Origin: a virus
IMG/VR virus record: IMGVR_UViG_3300025889_000481
Span: 1-33,712 of that record
DNA: 33,712 bases
Direction: 5' to 3' (one strand)
A program made the position numbers and the translations under genes. The notes under the pieces were generated by a model, which worked only from the letters and a program-made list of their open reading frames with translations, did no database searches and was not told the DNA's origin. Below are positions 1 to 8,997 of this stretch, in pieces. Position 1 is the stretch's first letter; the number at the start of each line of letters is the position of its first letter.

Positions 1-554
1 CTGACGATTCTGAGGTAACATGGCATTACCCGGTTGGTGACGCCAGTGCGGATATCACCAACTATGTTACATATAACTATTTAGAGGATAACTGGACAAT
101 CGGAACACTGGACCGGGGGGCATACATACACGCCCCAACGAAAGAGTATCCGGTTGCGGCGTCAAACAGCCTGTCAGACATAGACAACAACTTTCTGTAC
201 CTGCATGAGTTTGGGCACAGTGCTGACGGGGAGCCTTTGAACGCATTTGTGGCTTCTGGGGGAATTGAGTTGGGCGATGGCGAGTCGTTTATGTCGATGA
301 GGCGGGTTATTCCGGATTTTACATTCCGGGGCAACTCAACTGCTGTAGACCTGTCGCTGGATATTCTTGGGAAAGATTTCCCGCTCAACACAGAAACACT
401 GCTGGATACAGCGTCAATTAACAGCACTACAGGCCAGTATCATTTAAGAACGAGGGCAAGAGAGGTGATTGTCAAAATCACCACAAACGGCCCCGAGTAT
501 GGCTGGACGCTGGGTGATTTGCGCTTTGATATCCGCACGGACGGTAAGCGCTAA
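1..554 (+). CDS. Virion structural protein, C-terminal part (partial at left edge)
   Basis: The frame is open from base 3 and ends with TAA at 552-554, so about 183 C-terminal residues of a longer protein are visible. The segment has a beta-rich look, with alternating aromatic and polar residues (TWHYPVG, YNYLEDNWTIGTL) and a later GDGESFMSMRRVIPDFTF stretch. I associate this pattern, from memory, with a large structural protein common in T7-like and environmental podoviruses, sometimes labelled tail or DNA-stabilisation protein; I cannot say which virion part it forms. It is followed with a TAATG overlap by the next small gene, so it belongs to the late virion operon. The phage structural assignment is fairly secure; the exact role is not. 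Confidence 0.7.
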   Translation, partial: DDSEVTWHYPVGDASADITNYVTYNYLEDNWTIGTLDRGAYIHAPTKEYPVAASNSLSDIDNNFLYLHEFGHSADGEPLNAFVASGGIELGDGESFMSMRRVIPDFTFRGNSTAVDLSLDILGKDFPLNTETLLDTASINSTTGQYHLRTRAREVIVKITTNGPEYGWTLGDLRFDIRTDGKR

Positions 555-751
555 TGTCTAGATACACTACATTACCGGTAGCCAATAAAGAGTACGACCA
601 GCAAAACGAGCAGGTGGCCAGAAGAACGATAGAGCAGTCTTTGCAGGACATCTCCAGCACGGTGGAAGGCAATACAAACAAGACCAATAAGAACTCATCT
701 CTGGCCTTGCGCCGGTTTCAGTTCTTATTGATGGGGGCAAGCAGTGGCTGA
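554..751 (+). CDS. Small hypothetical virion-operon protein (65 aa)
   Basis: The ATG at 554 shares its A with the TAA of the preceding structural gene (TAATG), which suggests coupled translation. The protein is hydrophilic and rich in Gln, Asn and Thr, with a probable central helix (residues 12-45) and a short hydrophobic C-terminus (FQFLLMGASSG). I do not recognise a family. Its place between two structural genes, and overlap of its end with the next start at 744, suggests a minor virion or assembly protein, but that rests on context alone. Confidence 0.6.
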   Translation: MSRYTTLPVANKEYDQQNEQVARRTIEQSLQDISSTVEGNTNKTNKNSSLALRRFQFLLMGASSG

Positions 752-1073
752 CGTAATCAAGGTATTGGGTCAGTCGGCTCCAGCGGCAACCACAACAACA
801 ACCCTGTACACAGTGCCGAACCTCAATCAAACCACTGTCAGTTCGCTGGTTATCTGCAACAGAACAGGAGGCTCACTCAGCTATCGCGTGAGCGTGCATG
901 TTGCGGATGCGGCAACTGACGACAAGCAATATCTGTACTACGACAAGACCCTCGCGGCCAACGAGACATTCTCTGCCGTGCTCGGGCTGACTCTTAATCA
1001 AAGCGACGTGGTCAAGGTGTATGCGAGCAACACTGGCCTTAGCTTTAACATGTTTGGTGTAGAGACAAGCTAA
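744..1073 (+). CDS. Small beta-rich virion-associated protein (109 aa)
   Basis: Starts with GTG at 744, inside the end of the previous gene, and stops with TAA at 1071-1073. The sequence is Thr/Ala/Val-rich with many short beta-type segments and no charged helices. The pattern 'GQSAP..TTTTLYTVP' followed by 'SSLVICNRTGG' resembles small proteins that I recall in the structural blocks of marine podophages. They are probably beta-sandwich proteins of the neck, head surface or tail, but no defined activity is known to me. Overlaps at both ends place it in the structural operon. Function beyond virion association is inference. Confidence 0.65.
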   Translation: MADVIKVLGQSAPAATTTTTLYTVPNLNQTTVSSLVICNRTGGSLSYRVSVHVADAATDDKQYLYYDKTLAANETFSAVLGLTLNQSDVVKVYASNTGLSFNMFGVETS

Positions 1074-4000
1074 TGAATCGATATCCAGCAAAACCGATGA
1101 TGGACCAGATGGCGCAACATGGGCGCTACGGCGACACCATGCTGGTGCACATGAACCCCATTGAGGTGGCTGGCATTGCCGCGCTCTCGCCCACGGGACA
1201 GCTCACTACAAACCCAGTAACAGGACAACCAGAAGCGTTCCTTCCTCTTCTGTTTGGCGCACTTGGCGGCGCCCTAAAGTTGGGCACGCTGGGCACAGCG
1301 GCCCTGAGCGGTATTGGCACTGCGGCAATCACGGGCGACCTCAAGCGCGGATTGCTGGCTGGTGTTACCTCTGGCCTGACCGCGGGCATTGGCGAAGCAT
1401 TTGCTGGTGCGGACGCGGCGGCGGATGTAGCAACCACCAGCGCGGATGGCTTGCAGTCTGTTGTGGACTCCGGTGGAGACATTATGGGCGCTATAGGCGC
1501 TGGTGAAGTGCCCGCAAGCGCGATGACCGCCGCCGGCCAAGCCGGAGTTGGAGCTGGCACGGACACCCTTTCTGCGTTGCAGGCCGGAGCGTATGGCGTA
1601 GACGGTACAGGCAGTATCGTCAGCGCTTCAGCTCCGTATGACGCGATGCTTACCGGATCGGCGCAAAGTGCGGCAAACCCCGGATTAACCATTGCAGATG
1701 TAAGACAGCTTTCTTCTGCCCCGACGAGCCTAGCGGGAACGCCCGCAGACCCAACGATAAGCCAGCAACTGTTTGGCGGAGCAGAGGATTTTGTCAATCG
1801 CGGCATTGGCTCACTCGGCACCAGCGGACAGCTTGTCGGCGCAATGACAGCCGAGGGCATGTCACAGCAAATGCAGACCCAGCAGGACTTTGAGCGCCAG
1901 CAACGACGCCTACAAGAAGAGTCTGATGCCAAGCGAATGCAGGCATATCAAGACCTGCAAGGCGCTTATGCAATGGCGCAACCAGACGCCCAGCGCGGCT
2001 ACAGCCCTTACCGGTCAATGATGAGCATGAACACACCCCCTCCGTATGTGCCCGGAATGAGGGCTGGCGGGGCATTGCGCTTCTCCAACGGGGGGTCGGT
2101 CATTGAGGACGGCGGATCACAGCCAGCTACAGAAGCTAACGGCGGCACTCCTCCCGGTGGAGGCAACAACACGACCACAACTGGCACAAATATGACTTTT
2201 GATGCTTGGCTTGCCGGTCCCGGCGCGGCATACCAAGGAAGTACTCTCGCCGATAAGATGGAGGCGTATCAGAATTTCATTGGTAGCAACTCGGATGCTT
2301 ATGTAGACCCGAACGGCTACCAGACCACCAATGGAAACGGCAACCAGACCACCAATGGAAACGGCTACCAGACCACCAATGGAAACGGCAACCAGACCAC
2401 TAACACCCAGACCACCAATGGAAACAGCAACACGACTACAACTGGCACAAATATGTCTTTTGCTGACTGGCTTGCCGGTCCCGGCGCGGCATACCAAGGG
2501 AGCCCTCTCGCCGAGCAGATGGAGGCGTATCAGGATTTTATTGGTAGAAACCCGGATACTTATGTAGACCCGGACGGCACAACAACCGGCACAACGACAA
2601 CTGGCTCAACGACAACCGGCACAACGACAACCGGCACAACGACGCCCGGCCCAACGACCATCACCCCCACTCCAGAGGAGCAAGCGGTCCTTGACAGAGC
2701 GGCGAGGGGGGATTTGCTCGGCCCGCAGGGGCAGGCCATTTTCGTTAATTATTATGATCGACTTGCCAAAGCCAACCAGCAGGCGGCTTCGGATGAGGCG
2801 GCGGCAGAGGCGGCGGCAGGGGCGGCGGCAAACACACTATACATTCAGAGTGGCGCGACCAACCTTGAAGCCTTGAATGCGCTAAAAGGCGCGGGTCTTG
2901 TCCCGCAGGATGCTTACAACTGGTTCCGACGGTGGTTCCAAGAAAGCGCCCAGAATGGTCATGACATCGCTCAGGGTCAGTTCTTGGCTAGCGAACAATT
3001 TCCCGGCACTGAGGAGTGGCTCGCAACAACAGACTTCGCCGACTCCAGCAAGAAGTATTTAAGGCAGGTTTTACCTCTGATACAGCAGGCCGCGACATCG
3101 GGTATTCCCCTTTCCGGACAAGAGGGTAGCGTTGAGGATATCGTGGCATATAACCCGTTCGGAACCTATGCCGGTGGATATCAATCGGGGTATGGCGGAT
3201 TAGACCCCGTCACCATTCAGAAAAACCTGCGTGGCGGCGTGTCTGTGGCACCGCCGAGAGATTATATGCCGGGGTTTGAGCCGGAGTTTAGTTACTTCCA
3301 AGAAGACCCAAGCAGGTTAGAAATTCCAGATCGTTCCTACAGGCCGACAATGCGGTTCTCAAATCGGAGTGATGCTTACTTCGACCCGATCCTTGAGGAG
3401 CAGGCATACCTGCAACAGCTCTCGGATTATTATCAAACACTCGGCGGATACGAACCTGACGATGTTGTATATCCAGAAGAGACGGCATCTACCGAGGATG
3501 ATCCTGATACAACTGGGGGCGGCGAAGACAATGTCGCTACTGAAGATAGCGGCGGCGACGACGGCTCAACAGACACCATCCCCACCGACGATAGCGGCGG
3601 CGACGACGGCTCAACAGACACCGTTGACCCAGTAACCCCGCCCGCCCCAACTCCGACACTGTCGAGAGAAGCGCTCAATGCCCTTTATCAGGAGCTGTTC
3701 GGTCGTGACGCACTAGATGCCGGCTACAACTACTGGCTCAGTCAGGTGACTAGCGGGGCGGTCAGCATGGAAGACTTGCGAGACGCGCTTATTGCATCTG
3801 CGCAAGGCTCTGACAAGGACTACTACAACCAGTATGTGCTTGGCGCAGGCACCGGAGACGGCACTGACGATGGAACTGGAACCACTGACGACGGGACTGG
3901 AACCACTGACGACGGGACTGGAACCACTGACGACGGGGCTGGAACCACCGATTACGGGGGTTACGGTGACAGCTTGATGCTCTTGACCGGCAACGAGGCA

Positions 4001-5404
4001 AAAAATTACGTCGACCGGATGTTTGACGTGACGGGCGTAGACCCATACTCCACGGGAGGAGGCAGTCTGTCTGGTCAGGAGCGTGCCGCGCAAAGGGAGA
4101 AGGCCAAACTTGTAATCAGGGATTTGTTCTACCGCTACTTGGGTCGCGAGCCTGACTCGGAAGCGCTTGATCACTACTCAAACAGGATAGTCAAGCGCGG
4201 CGGCGCTGTTGCGGAAAGGAACCTGCGAAAGGTGGCTCAGGAGATCATGGAGTCAGAGGAAGGTCAAAACTACGCCTCCGGCATCCGCGCCGGCACAATT
4301 ACTCCTCCAGACAGAACCAGACCTACCGGAAGCTACACCTATACCAACATAGATGAGTGGATGGCTGGCGGGTCTGGATCACAGCCGATGGAGCTAGATC
4401 CCACCCCAGACGAAGAAGGATATTACAGCGCCGCCGACGCCAGAGATGTAGACCGATTCCTGCACGAAAGAAGGGCCTCGCTGTATGGGGTCTTGGTTAA
4501 GGCTGACTCCAAGGCTGAAATATCCGTTGATGACTTTAGCAGGGCGCTGTCTGGGCAGACGGGTCGATACGGCGGCAGGATGATATTTGATCCTGAAACA
4601 AATTCGATCTACGAAGGCATTACTGACGATATGTCACAGTCAGAAAAAGATGCCTTCTTGGGCAAACTTGAGGAGATGCGACGCAGGACGGATGTCCCAA
4701 CGATTTTGGGCGTCGACCCGAGCCTGCTGACTAACGCGGAAATAACGAAAAGAAATGCTGTAACCGGATCTAGCTCCGGCAGTATGTCGCAAAGAATAGG
4801 TAACACGCAGTACTTTGTCGGAGACAACGGAGAAATTGTTACCTATCAAGTCAAGGACGTTGACTACGATCAAAGCCCCTCTTTTAAGGGCATGGCCGAG
4901 GGAGGCACGGTCCCCCTTAGGACATCAATGGGTGATACCGCAGTTTCCGCTGGAGGCATCGCGAATGTGCCAACCGAGTTCACCGCGTCAATGCCGTCCA
5001 AAGAGGAGTTCAGCATGGTGACCGCCGCTGTTCTCGGGCGCCTAGAAGACCCCGACCCTATCATCAACATGTTTGTTGAGAAGTATGGTCCTGAAATGTT
5101 CCAGAAGGTGCGTGACTACATACTCAACAATGTTGCGCCCGATGCCCAGACAGAGGGCATGGTTCGCGGCAGGGGTAGCGGTATGGACGACAAAGTCCCC
5201 GGTATGATTGGCGATCAACAGCCCGTCGCAGTGTCGCCGGGGGAGTTTATTGTTCCTGCTGATGTCGTGTCAGGATTAGGCGATGGAAGCTCTGATGCTG
5301 GCGCCAAAGAGCTAGATAGGATGATGGAGCGGGTCAGGATGGCCCGAGGGGGAACAACAGAACAAGCTCCGCCAATTGACGCAAGGAAGATGATGCCTGC
5401 ATGA
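1073..5404 (+). CDS. Large repeat-rich DUF4214 virion protein (1443 aa)
   Basis: A TAATG overlap sets the start. Residues about 60-110 form a Gly/Ala-rich hydrophobic stretch (LLFGALGGALKLGTLG), typical of injected or internal virion proteins. Residues about 366-502 contain a duplicated unit around AWLAGPGAAYQGS separated by TTNGNGNQ repeats, followed by Thr/Gly-rich linkers. Two DUF4214-like units follow, near 862-925 (LYQELFGRDALDAGYNYWL) and 1011-1065 (LFYRYLGREPDSEALDHY). The C-terminus carries the conserved-looking VSPGEFIVPADVVSGLG motif near 1386 and an Arg/Met-rich end. Several AGG/EGG turn motifs (MRAGGAL, MAEGGTV) also occur. DUF4214 is found in large surface and phage virion proteins, possibly binding sugars or proteins. 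A tail, ejection or adhesion role is inferred. A paralogue begins at 32588. Confidence 0.75.
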   Translation: MNRYPAKPMMDQMAQHGRYGDTMLVHMNPIEVAGIAALSPTGQLTTNPVTGQPEAFLPLLFGALGGALKLGTLGTAALSGIGTAAITGDLKRGLLAGVTSGLTAGIGEAFAGADAAADVATTSADGLQSVVDSGGDIMGAIGAGEVPASAMTAAGQAGVGAGTDTLSALQAGAYGVDGTGSIVSASAPYDAMLTGSAQSAANPGLTIADVRQLSSAPTSLAGTPADPTISQQLFGGAEDFVNRGIGSLGTSGQLVGAMTAEGMSQQMQTQQDFERQQRRLQEESDAKRMQAYQDLQGAYAMAQPDAQRGYSPYRSMMSMNTPPPYVPGMRAGGALRFSNGGSVIEDGGSQPATEANGGTPPGGGNNTTTTGTNMTFDAWLAGPGAAYQGSTLADKMEAYQNFIGSNSDAYVDPNGYQTTNGNGNQTTNGNGYQTTNGNGNQTTNTQTTNGNSNTTTTGTNMSFADWLAGPGAAYQGSPLAEQMEAYQDFIGRNPDTYVDPDGTTTGTTTTGSTTTGTTTTGTTTPGPTTITPTPEEQAVLDRAARGDLLGPQGQAIFVNYYDRLAKANQQAASDEAAAEAAAGAAANTLYIQSGATNLEALNALKGAGLVPQDAYNWFRRWFQESAQNGHDIAQGQFLASEQFPGTEEWLATTDFADSSKKYLRQVLPLIQQAATSGIPLSGQEGSVEDIVAYNPFGTYAGGYQSGYGGLDPVTIQKNLRGGVSVAPPRDYMPGFEPEFSYFQEDPSRLEIPDRSYRPTMRFSNRSDAYFDPILEEQAYLQQLSDYYQTLGGYEPDDVVYPEETASTEDDPDTTGGGEDNVATEDSGGDDGSTDTIPTDDSGGDDGSTDTVDPVTPPAPTPTLSREALNALYQELFGRDALDAGYNYWLSQVTSGAVSMEDLRDALIASAQGSDKDYYNQYVLGAGTGDGTDDGTGTTDDGTGTTDDGTGTTDDGAGTTDYGGYGDSLMLLTGNEAKNYVDRMFDVTGVDPYSTGGGSLSGQERAAQREKAKLVIRDLFYRYLGREPDSEALDHYSNRIVKRGGAVAERNLRKVAQEIMESEEGQNYASGIRAGTITPPDRTRPTGSYTYTNIDEWMAGGSGSQPMELDPTPDEEGYYSAADARDVDRFLHERRASLYGVLVKADSKAEISVDDFSRALSGQTGRYGGRMIFDPETNSIYEGITDDMSQSEKDAFLGKLEEMRRRTDVPTILGVDPSLLTNAEITKRNAVTGSSSGSMSQRIGNTQYFVGDNGEIVTYQVKDVDYDQSPSFKGMAEGGTVPLRTSMGDTAVSAGGIANVPTEFTASMPSKEEFSMVTAAVLGRLEDPDPIINMFVEKYGPEMFQKVRDYILNNVAPDAQTEGMVRGRGSGMDDKVPGMIGDQQPVAVSPGEFIVPADVVSGLGDGSSDAGAKELDRMMERVRMARGGTTEQAPPIDARKMMPA
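2171..2650 (+). repeat. Nested direct repeats inside the 1443-aa gene
   Basis: Bases 2171-2317 and 2432-2578 are near-identical copies offset by 261 bp. Between them lie 24-bp units coding TTNGNGNQ, and after them 15-bp units coding TTTTG. All units are multiples of three, so changes in copy number keep the frame. This is linker-type repetition likely to expand or shrink by slippage or recombination. Confidence 0.9.
3545..3950 (+). repeat. In-frame short tandem repeats (45-bp and 21-bp units)
   Basis: A 33-base segment coding DSGGDDGSTDT occurs at 3545-3577 and again at 3590-3622. From about 3865 to 3950 a 21-bp unit coding TTDDGTG is repeated about four times. Both flank the first DUF4214-like unit and form acidic, Gly/Thr-rich linkers. 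Confidence 0.85.
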
Positions 5405-5820
5405 AAATTAGCCTAGTCCCGTTAGAGCACGCCGCGTCGGCATGGAACGATGTCCGACATTACTTAGAGCCTGCCGTCGAGACAGCTAATGGGCGGTGGA
5501 CGATGGAGCATCTCTGCGCCGCCGTTGTGATGGGCAACACACAGCTCTGGATAGCGTTTGACGACGAAAAAGTCTGGGGCTGTTTGACCACAGAGGTCAC
5601 TCAATATCCTGCCAAGAAGGTTCTTTCCATGCATTTTCTGGGCGGCGAGGACTTTGACAAGTGGTACAGCCTCCTTCTGGAGCAGATAACCCGTTATGGC
5701 TTAGACATGGGGTGCGACGGCATTGAGGGCGTGGCCCGATTTGGTTTCTGGAAATATCTACAGGCTGACGGCTTTGAGAAGTCAGCGGCATTTTACGAGA
5801 AGGGTATGAAAAATGGGTAG
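5401..5820 (+). CDS. GNAT-like acyltransferase-fold phage protein (139 aa)
   Basis: ATG overlaps the stop of the large virion gene (ATGA, 5401-5404). The protein has the layout of the small GNAT-like proteins often found inside podovirus structural operons: an N-terminal helix (LEHAASAWNDVRHYLEPAV), a central strand pair around QLWIAFDDEKVWGCLTTEV, then a helix and the late segment GVARFGFWKYLQADGFEK. I cannot identify a clear acetyl-CoA binding loop (Q/RxxGxG/A), so catalytic activity is uncertain. The substrate is unknown; modification of a host or virion protein is only a guess. It ends eight bases into the next gene (5813-5820). Confidence 0.65.
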   Translation: MKISLVPLEHAASAWNDVRHYLEPAVETANGRWTMEHLCAAVVMGNTQLWIAFDDEKVWGCLTTEVTQYPAKKVLSMHFLGGEDFDKWYSLLLEQITRYGLDMGCDGIEGVARFGFWKYLQADGFEKSAAFYEKGMKNG

Positions 5821-7189
5821 CAAAGGCGGCGGATCGTCCGCACCAACTGAGTCAACAGTAACTCAAACCAATCTGCCTGAGTACGCAGAACCCTACTACC
5901 GTGACCTACTAGCCAGAACAGGCTACGAAAGTGCAATTCCGTACCAGCGGTTCCGAGGCTCGCGCCTTGAGTACTTTAGGCCAGAAGAGCAGACAGCCAT
6001 GAGGCGGATGGTGGACCTCGGCATGTCTGGCACTCCAGTTGAGCTGGAAATGGCCGGTCAGATAGCGGCTCAAACAGGCCAAGGCAATCCCTACGCGGGG
6101 ACCATGCTGGAGGTAACAAAACGGGCACAAGAAATGCCCGGATATGCCAGCGGTTTTCGTCAGGGGAATGTGTACAGCGGGTACGAGGCACAGCTCTTTA
6201 ATCCCAACGTGGAAAGCGGCTACACGCCTCAGTTCTTTAACCCTAATGTCGAGAGCGGCTACACGCCTCAGTTTGCGAATGACCGCGCGGTAATCCAGTC
6301 CTACATGAACCCTTACACCGAACTTGTTACAAACAAGCTAGCGCGTGAGGCTCGTCGCCAATCAGAAATACAAGGCCAGCAAACCGGACTCCAAGCGGCA
6401 GGCATTGGTAGCTTGGGCGGGTATCGTGAAGCCATCATGCAGGCCGAGCGAGAAAAGAACCTGCAAGAGCAGATAGGCGATATCTACGGAACTGGCTTAC
6501 AGCAGGCTTACGGCCAAGCCACGGGCCTCTTCCAAGCCGGAGAGCAAGCTCGACAGCAGGCGGCGGCTATGGGCATGGATGCGGCCAGAATAGAACAGGC
6601 GGGCCGCATCGCCAACGAACAAGCAAGACAGAGGGCGTCTACGCTGGGAATGGACGCGGCGAGAATCGAACAGGCTGGACGGATTGCGAACGAGGCCGCA
6701 AGACAAAGAGAGGCCGCGATGGGCATGGACGCCTACAGGATGGAGCAGGCTGGTCGAATCGCAGAGGAGCAGGCTCGCCGACAGGCAATGGAAATGAACT
6801 ACATGCAGGCCCAAAGAGCGGCACAGCTTGGCCAGTCTGCATACGGTCAGTTGCTTGGCGGGGACCAACAGAGAATGGCCGCGGCAGGCATGCTGGGCGA
6901 CTTTGTGGGCCAGCGACAGCAGATGGAGCTGGAGCGCCTTAGAGCGATGCAGACGGCGGGCCAGATCGAAAGAGAACTGCGCCAGCGCGGAAGGGATATC
7001 GGTTACGCAGACTTCCTCCGACAGCAGGCATACCCAAGAGAGAATCTGGCGTTCTACAGCTCTATGTTGCAGGGCATACCAATTGCGCCGGGACAGATAT
7101 CACAATCATATGGCATCACCCCATCCATGACCCAGCAGTTGCTGGGCGCCGGTATCGCGGGTGTCGGCCTGTACAACGCATTTCGATAG
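5813..7189 (+). CDS. Coiled-coil, repeat-bearing internal virion protein (458 aa)
   Basis: The start ATG (5813) lies inside the end of the GNAT-like gene. After a small Gly/Ser head (MGSKGGGSS) comes a region with the duplicated unit NPNVESGYTPQF (about residues 130-155). A long Ala/Gln/Arg-rich helical region follows, in which a 25-residue unit (core GMDAARIEQAGRIANE) is repeated three times around residues 245-320. The C-terminus (PSMTQQLLGAGIAGVGLYNA) is a short hydrophobic Gly-rich segment that could insert in a membrane. The architecture fits an internal or ejected virion protein of a podovirus. The family is recognised by layout, not by a defined domain, so the role is inferred from structure and operon position. 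Confidence 0.65.
   Translation: MGSKGGGSSAPTESTVTQTNLPEYAEPYYRDLLARTGYESAIPYQRFRGSRLEYFRPEEQTAMRRMVDLGMSGTPVELEMAGQIAAQTGQGNPYAGTMLEVTKRAQEMPGYASGFRQGNVYSGYEAQLFNPNVESGYTPQFFNPNVESGYTPQFANDRAVIQSYMNPYTELVTNKLAREARRQSEIQGQQTGLQAAGIGSLGGYREAIMQAEREKNLQEQIGDIYGTGLQQAYGQATGLFQAGEQARQQAAAMGMDAARIEQAGRIANEQARQRASTLGMDAARIEQAGRIANEAARQREAAMGMDAYRMEQAGRIAEEQARRQAMEMNYMQAQRAAQLGQSAYGQLLGGDQQRMAAAGMLGDFVGQRQQMELERLRAMQTAGQIERELRQRGRDIGYADFLRQQAYPRENLAFYSSMLQGIPIAPGQISQSYGITPSMTQQLLGAGIAGVGLYNAFR
6555..6790 (+). repeat. Three 75-bp direct repeats coding a 25-residue helical unit
   Basis: The protein unit GMDAARIEQAGRIANEQAR recurs with a period of 25 residues (75 bp), the third copy diverged (GMDAYRMEQAGRIAEEQAR). 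The period suits a long amphipathic helix or coiled coil. Confidence 0.85.
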
Positions 7190-7199
7190 GGGCTAGCTG

Positions 7200-8996
7200 A
7201 TGAATATCCTTGAGCAAGAAGACATCATCAAGGGACTGCCAGATCAAGCCCTTATGATGGAGGCGTCAGCCCCCACCGGACAGGTTCCTCAGTTTCTGGT
7301 CATCTCGGAGATCAAGCGCCGCGCCGACATGCGCAAGCGCTATGAAAACCAGCAACAGCAGGAACAGGGCACTGTCAAAGATCAGATACTGGCAGAGGCA
7401 ATGGGCATTCCAAGTGTGATGCCACAGCAGATGGCCCCTCCACAACAGCCAATGGCCCCAGCAGGGGCGCCCCCGATGGGTGCTATGCCACCCCCGATGG
7501 GCGGTATGCCTCCGCAGGGAGCACCCCCAATGGCTCCCCCCATGCCACAGGGCGGTATAGCGTCTGTCCCGCAGGCTATGCCCCCGATGGGTATGGCTCA
7601 GGGCGGGATAGTGCGCATGCAACAGGGTGGGCCTACCGACCTGCTTGACCTTATTGCCGCAGGCGCCTCTCCCGTGGAGTTGCTGAGGCGCGGCTACACG
7701 CAGGAGCAGATACGGGCGGCTGGAGCGCAATATCAGGCAAAGATGTCGGCTCCGATTGAGGTTGTGGGGGGCATGCAACAGATACAGGATTCGCCCACCC
7801 GAACGCCGCAGATGGGATATGGAGACCAGTACGACGAGCCATTTGTTCGCGGCATTACGGACTTGATTGCAGACAAGGCGTCTGATGTGGCAGGTGCCGT
7901 AGGACAAGGCATAGAGTCGTTAGGTATTGCGGCAGAGAAAAATATGCCCAACTACGGCCTGTTTGGCAGAAACGATCTGTCACTACCTTCCATCCCGATG
8001 CCTGAGCGCAGGAGCCAAGAGGCAATGGCCGGGATGTTTTCTCCAGACCAGATTGCAGAGCGACTGGCAAATAGGCCGAGCCTTGCCGGCGATCTGAATA
8101 TGACTCCCATGGACTTTATCCGACAGCGGGTTCTGGGGCAGGGAGAAGCGGGTGATGCTCGGGTTCAAGGAAACACCAGTGCTGAGGTGCAACCCAGCTC
8201 GACAACTCCCTCCGGAAGCGATCTTGACTTTTTAAATAATCCGTTTCCAGATGCCAAAGACGGCACTGTAGCCGATCCAGTTGCCGGCCTTGTGACAACA
8301 GTGGCTGAGGCTCAAGATCAGGTCGGTCGCACTCCCCAGCGGAGTTCAGATTCGGAGGGAGGCATTTACGGCGGGGCCATATCCTCTATAGACCAGATGA
8401 TCGCAGACCTGTCCGGAAGAGAAACTCAGGCATCGCCTGTTCTTGACTTGTCAGACGTAATTGAACGCTCCCGAAAGGGCACCTTAGCTGAGACCTTTAT
8501 GAGGCTGGGCGCGGGCGTTGCTGGCGGCGATATCAGCAAGGGCATTTCTGGGGCGGCAGATGCCGCATCAAAAGGACGCCAAGAGCTGTCTAGACTGGAG
8601 ATGGCAGAGCGCATCGCCAAGACCAAGGCTGGTCAGGAAGACATTCGCAGGGGCGAACAACGTGATCTTGACATGGCTAGGCTTGGTCTCCAGAGAGGTC
8701 AGCTAGCGCTGATGGATCAGCGGCTTTCTAACGAGTTGGGCAAAGCAGAGCGGGTAAGTAAAGGTCAGTTGTTCAGTCTGGTGTCTGACCTTGTGAAAGA
8801 GGCCACAGATGACATGATGACAGAGGACAGACTGGAGGCTGTTGACAGGCTGTCAGCTTATTTCATGCAGAAATATGCCCCATTGCTGGACATTTCCCTT
8901 ACCGAAGAGGATTTAAAAAGGCTTGGCACAACCTACTCCGGTGCAGGGGGTGGCGCAAGAACGCGCGAAGGGATAATGGCTCAATACGGGCTTTAG
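7200..8996 (+). CDS. Pro/Met-rich internal virion protein (598 aa)
   Basis: Starts ten bases after the previous stop. Residues 1-70 are helical and charged. Residues about 77-137 are a low-complexity Pro/Met/Gly/Gln tract (PPMGAMPPPMGGMPP), ending in the motif MAQGGIVRMQQGG, which resembles the AGG/EGG turns of the 1443-residue protein. The middle is polar and probably flexible; the C-terminal third is helical (LSRLEMAERIAKTKAGQED onward). No enzyme motif is visible. It sits between a repeat-bearing internal protein and the giant polyvalent protein, so it is probably another internal or ejected virion component. I do not recognise the family. The call rests on neighbourhood and composition. 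Confidence 0.6.
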   Translation: MNILEQEDIIKGLPDQALMMEASAPTGQVPQFLVISEIKRRADMRKRYENQQQQEQGTVKDQILAEAMGIPSVMPQQMAPPQQPMAPAGAPPMGAMPPPMGGMPPQGAPPMAPPMPQGGIASVPQAMPPMGMAQGGIVRMQQGGPTDLLDLIAAGASPVELLRRGYTQEQIRAAGAQYQAKMSAPIEVVGGMQQIQDSPTRTPQMGYGDQYDEPFVRGITDLIADKASDVAGAVGQGIESLGIAAEKNMPNYGLFGRNDLSLPSIPMPERRSQEAMAGMFSPDQIAERLANRPSLAGDLNMTPMDFIRQRVLGQGEAGDARVQGNTSAEVQPSSTTPSGSDLDFLNNPFPDAKDGTVADPVAGLVTTVAEAQDQVGRTPQRSSDSEGGIYGGAISSIDQMIADLSGRETQASPVLDLSDVIERSRKGTLAETFMRLGAGVAGGDISKGISGAADAASKGRQELSRLEMAERIAKTKAGQEDIRRGEQRDLDMARLGLQRGQLALMDQRLSNELGKAERVSKGQLFSLVSDLVKEATDDMMTEDRLEAVDRLSAYFMQKYAPLLDISLTEEDLKRLGTTYSGAGGGARTREGIMAQYGL

Positions 8997-8997
8997 T

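Noticed and set aside
1126-1932. Long minus-strand frame (268 codons) inside the 1443-residue gene
   Set aside because: It is a shadow of the Ala/Gly-rich coding strand; the product is an unstructured Ser/Pro/Ala string with no ribosome site.
2171-2650. Diversity-generating retroelement variable region
   Set aside because: No reverse transcriptase or template repeat is present. The pattern is tandem linker repetition, not adenine-directed variation.
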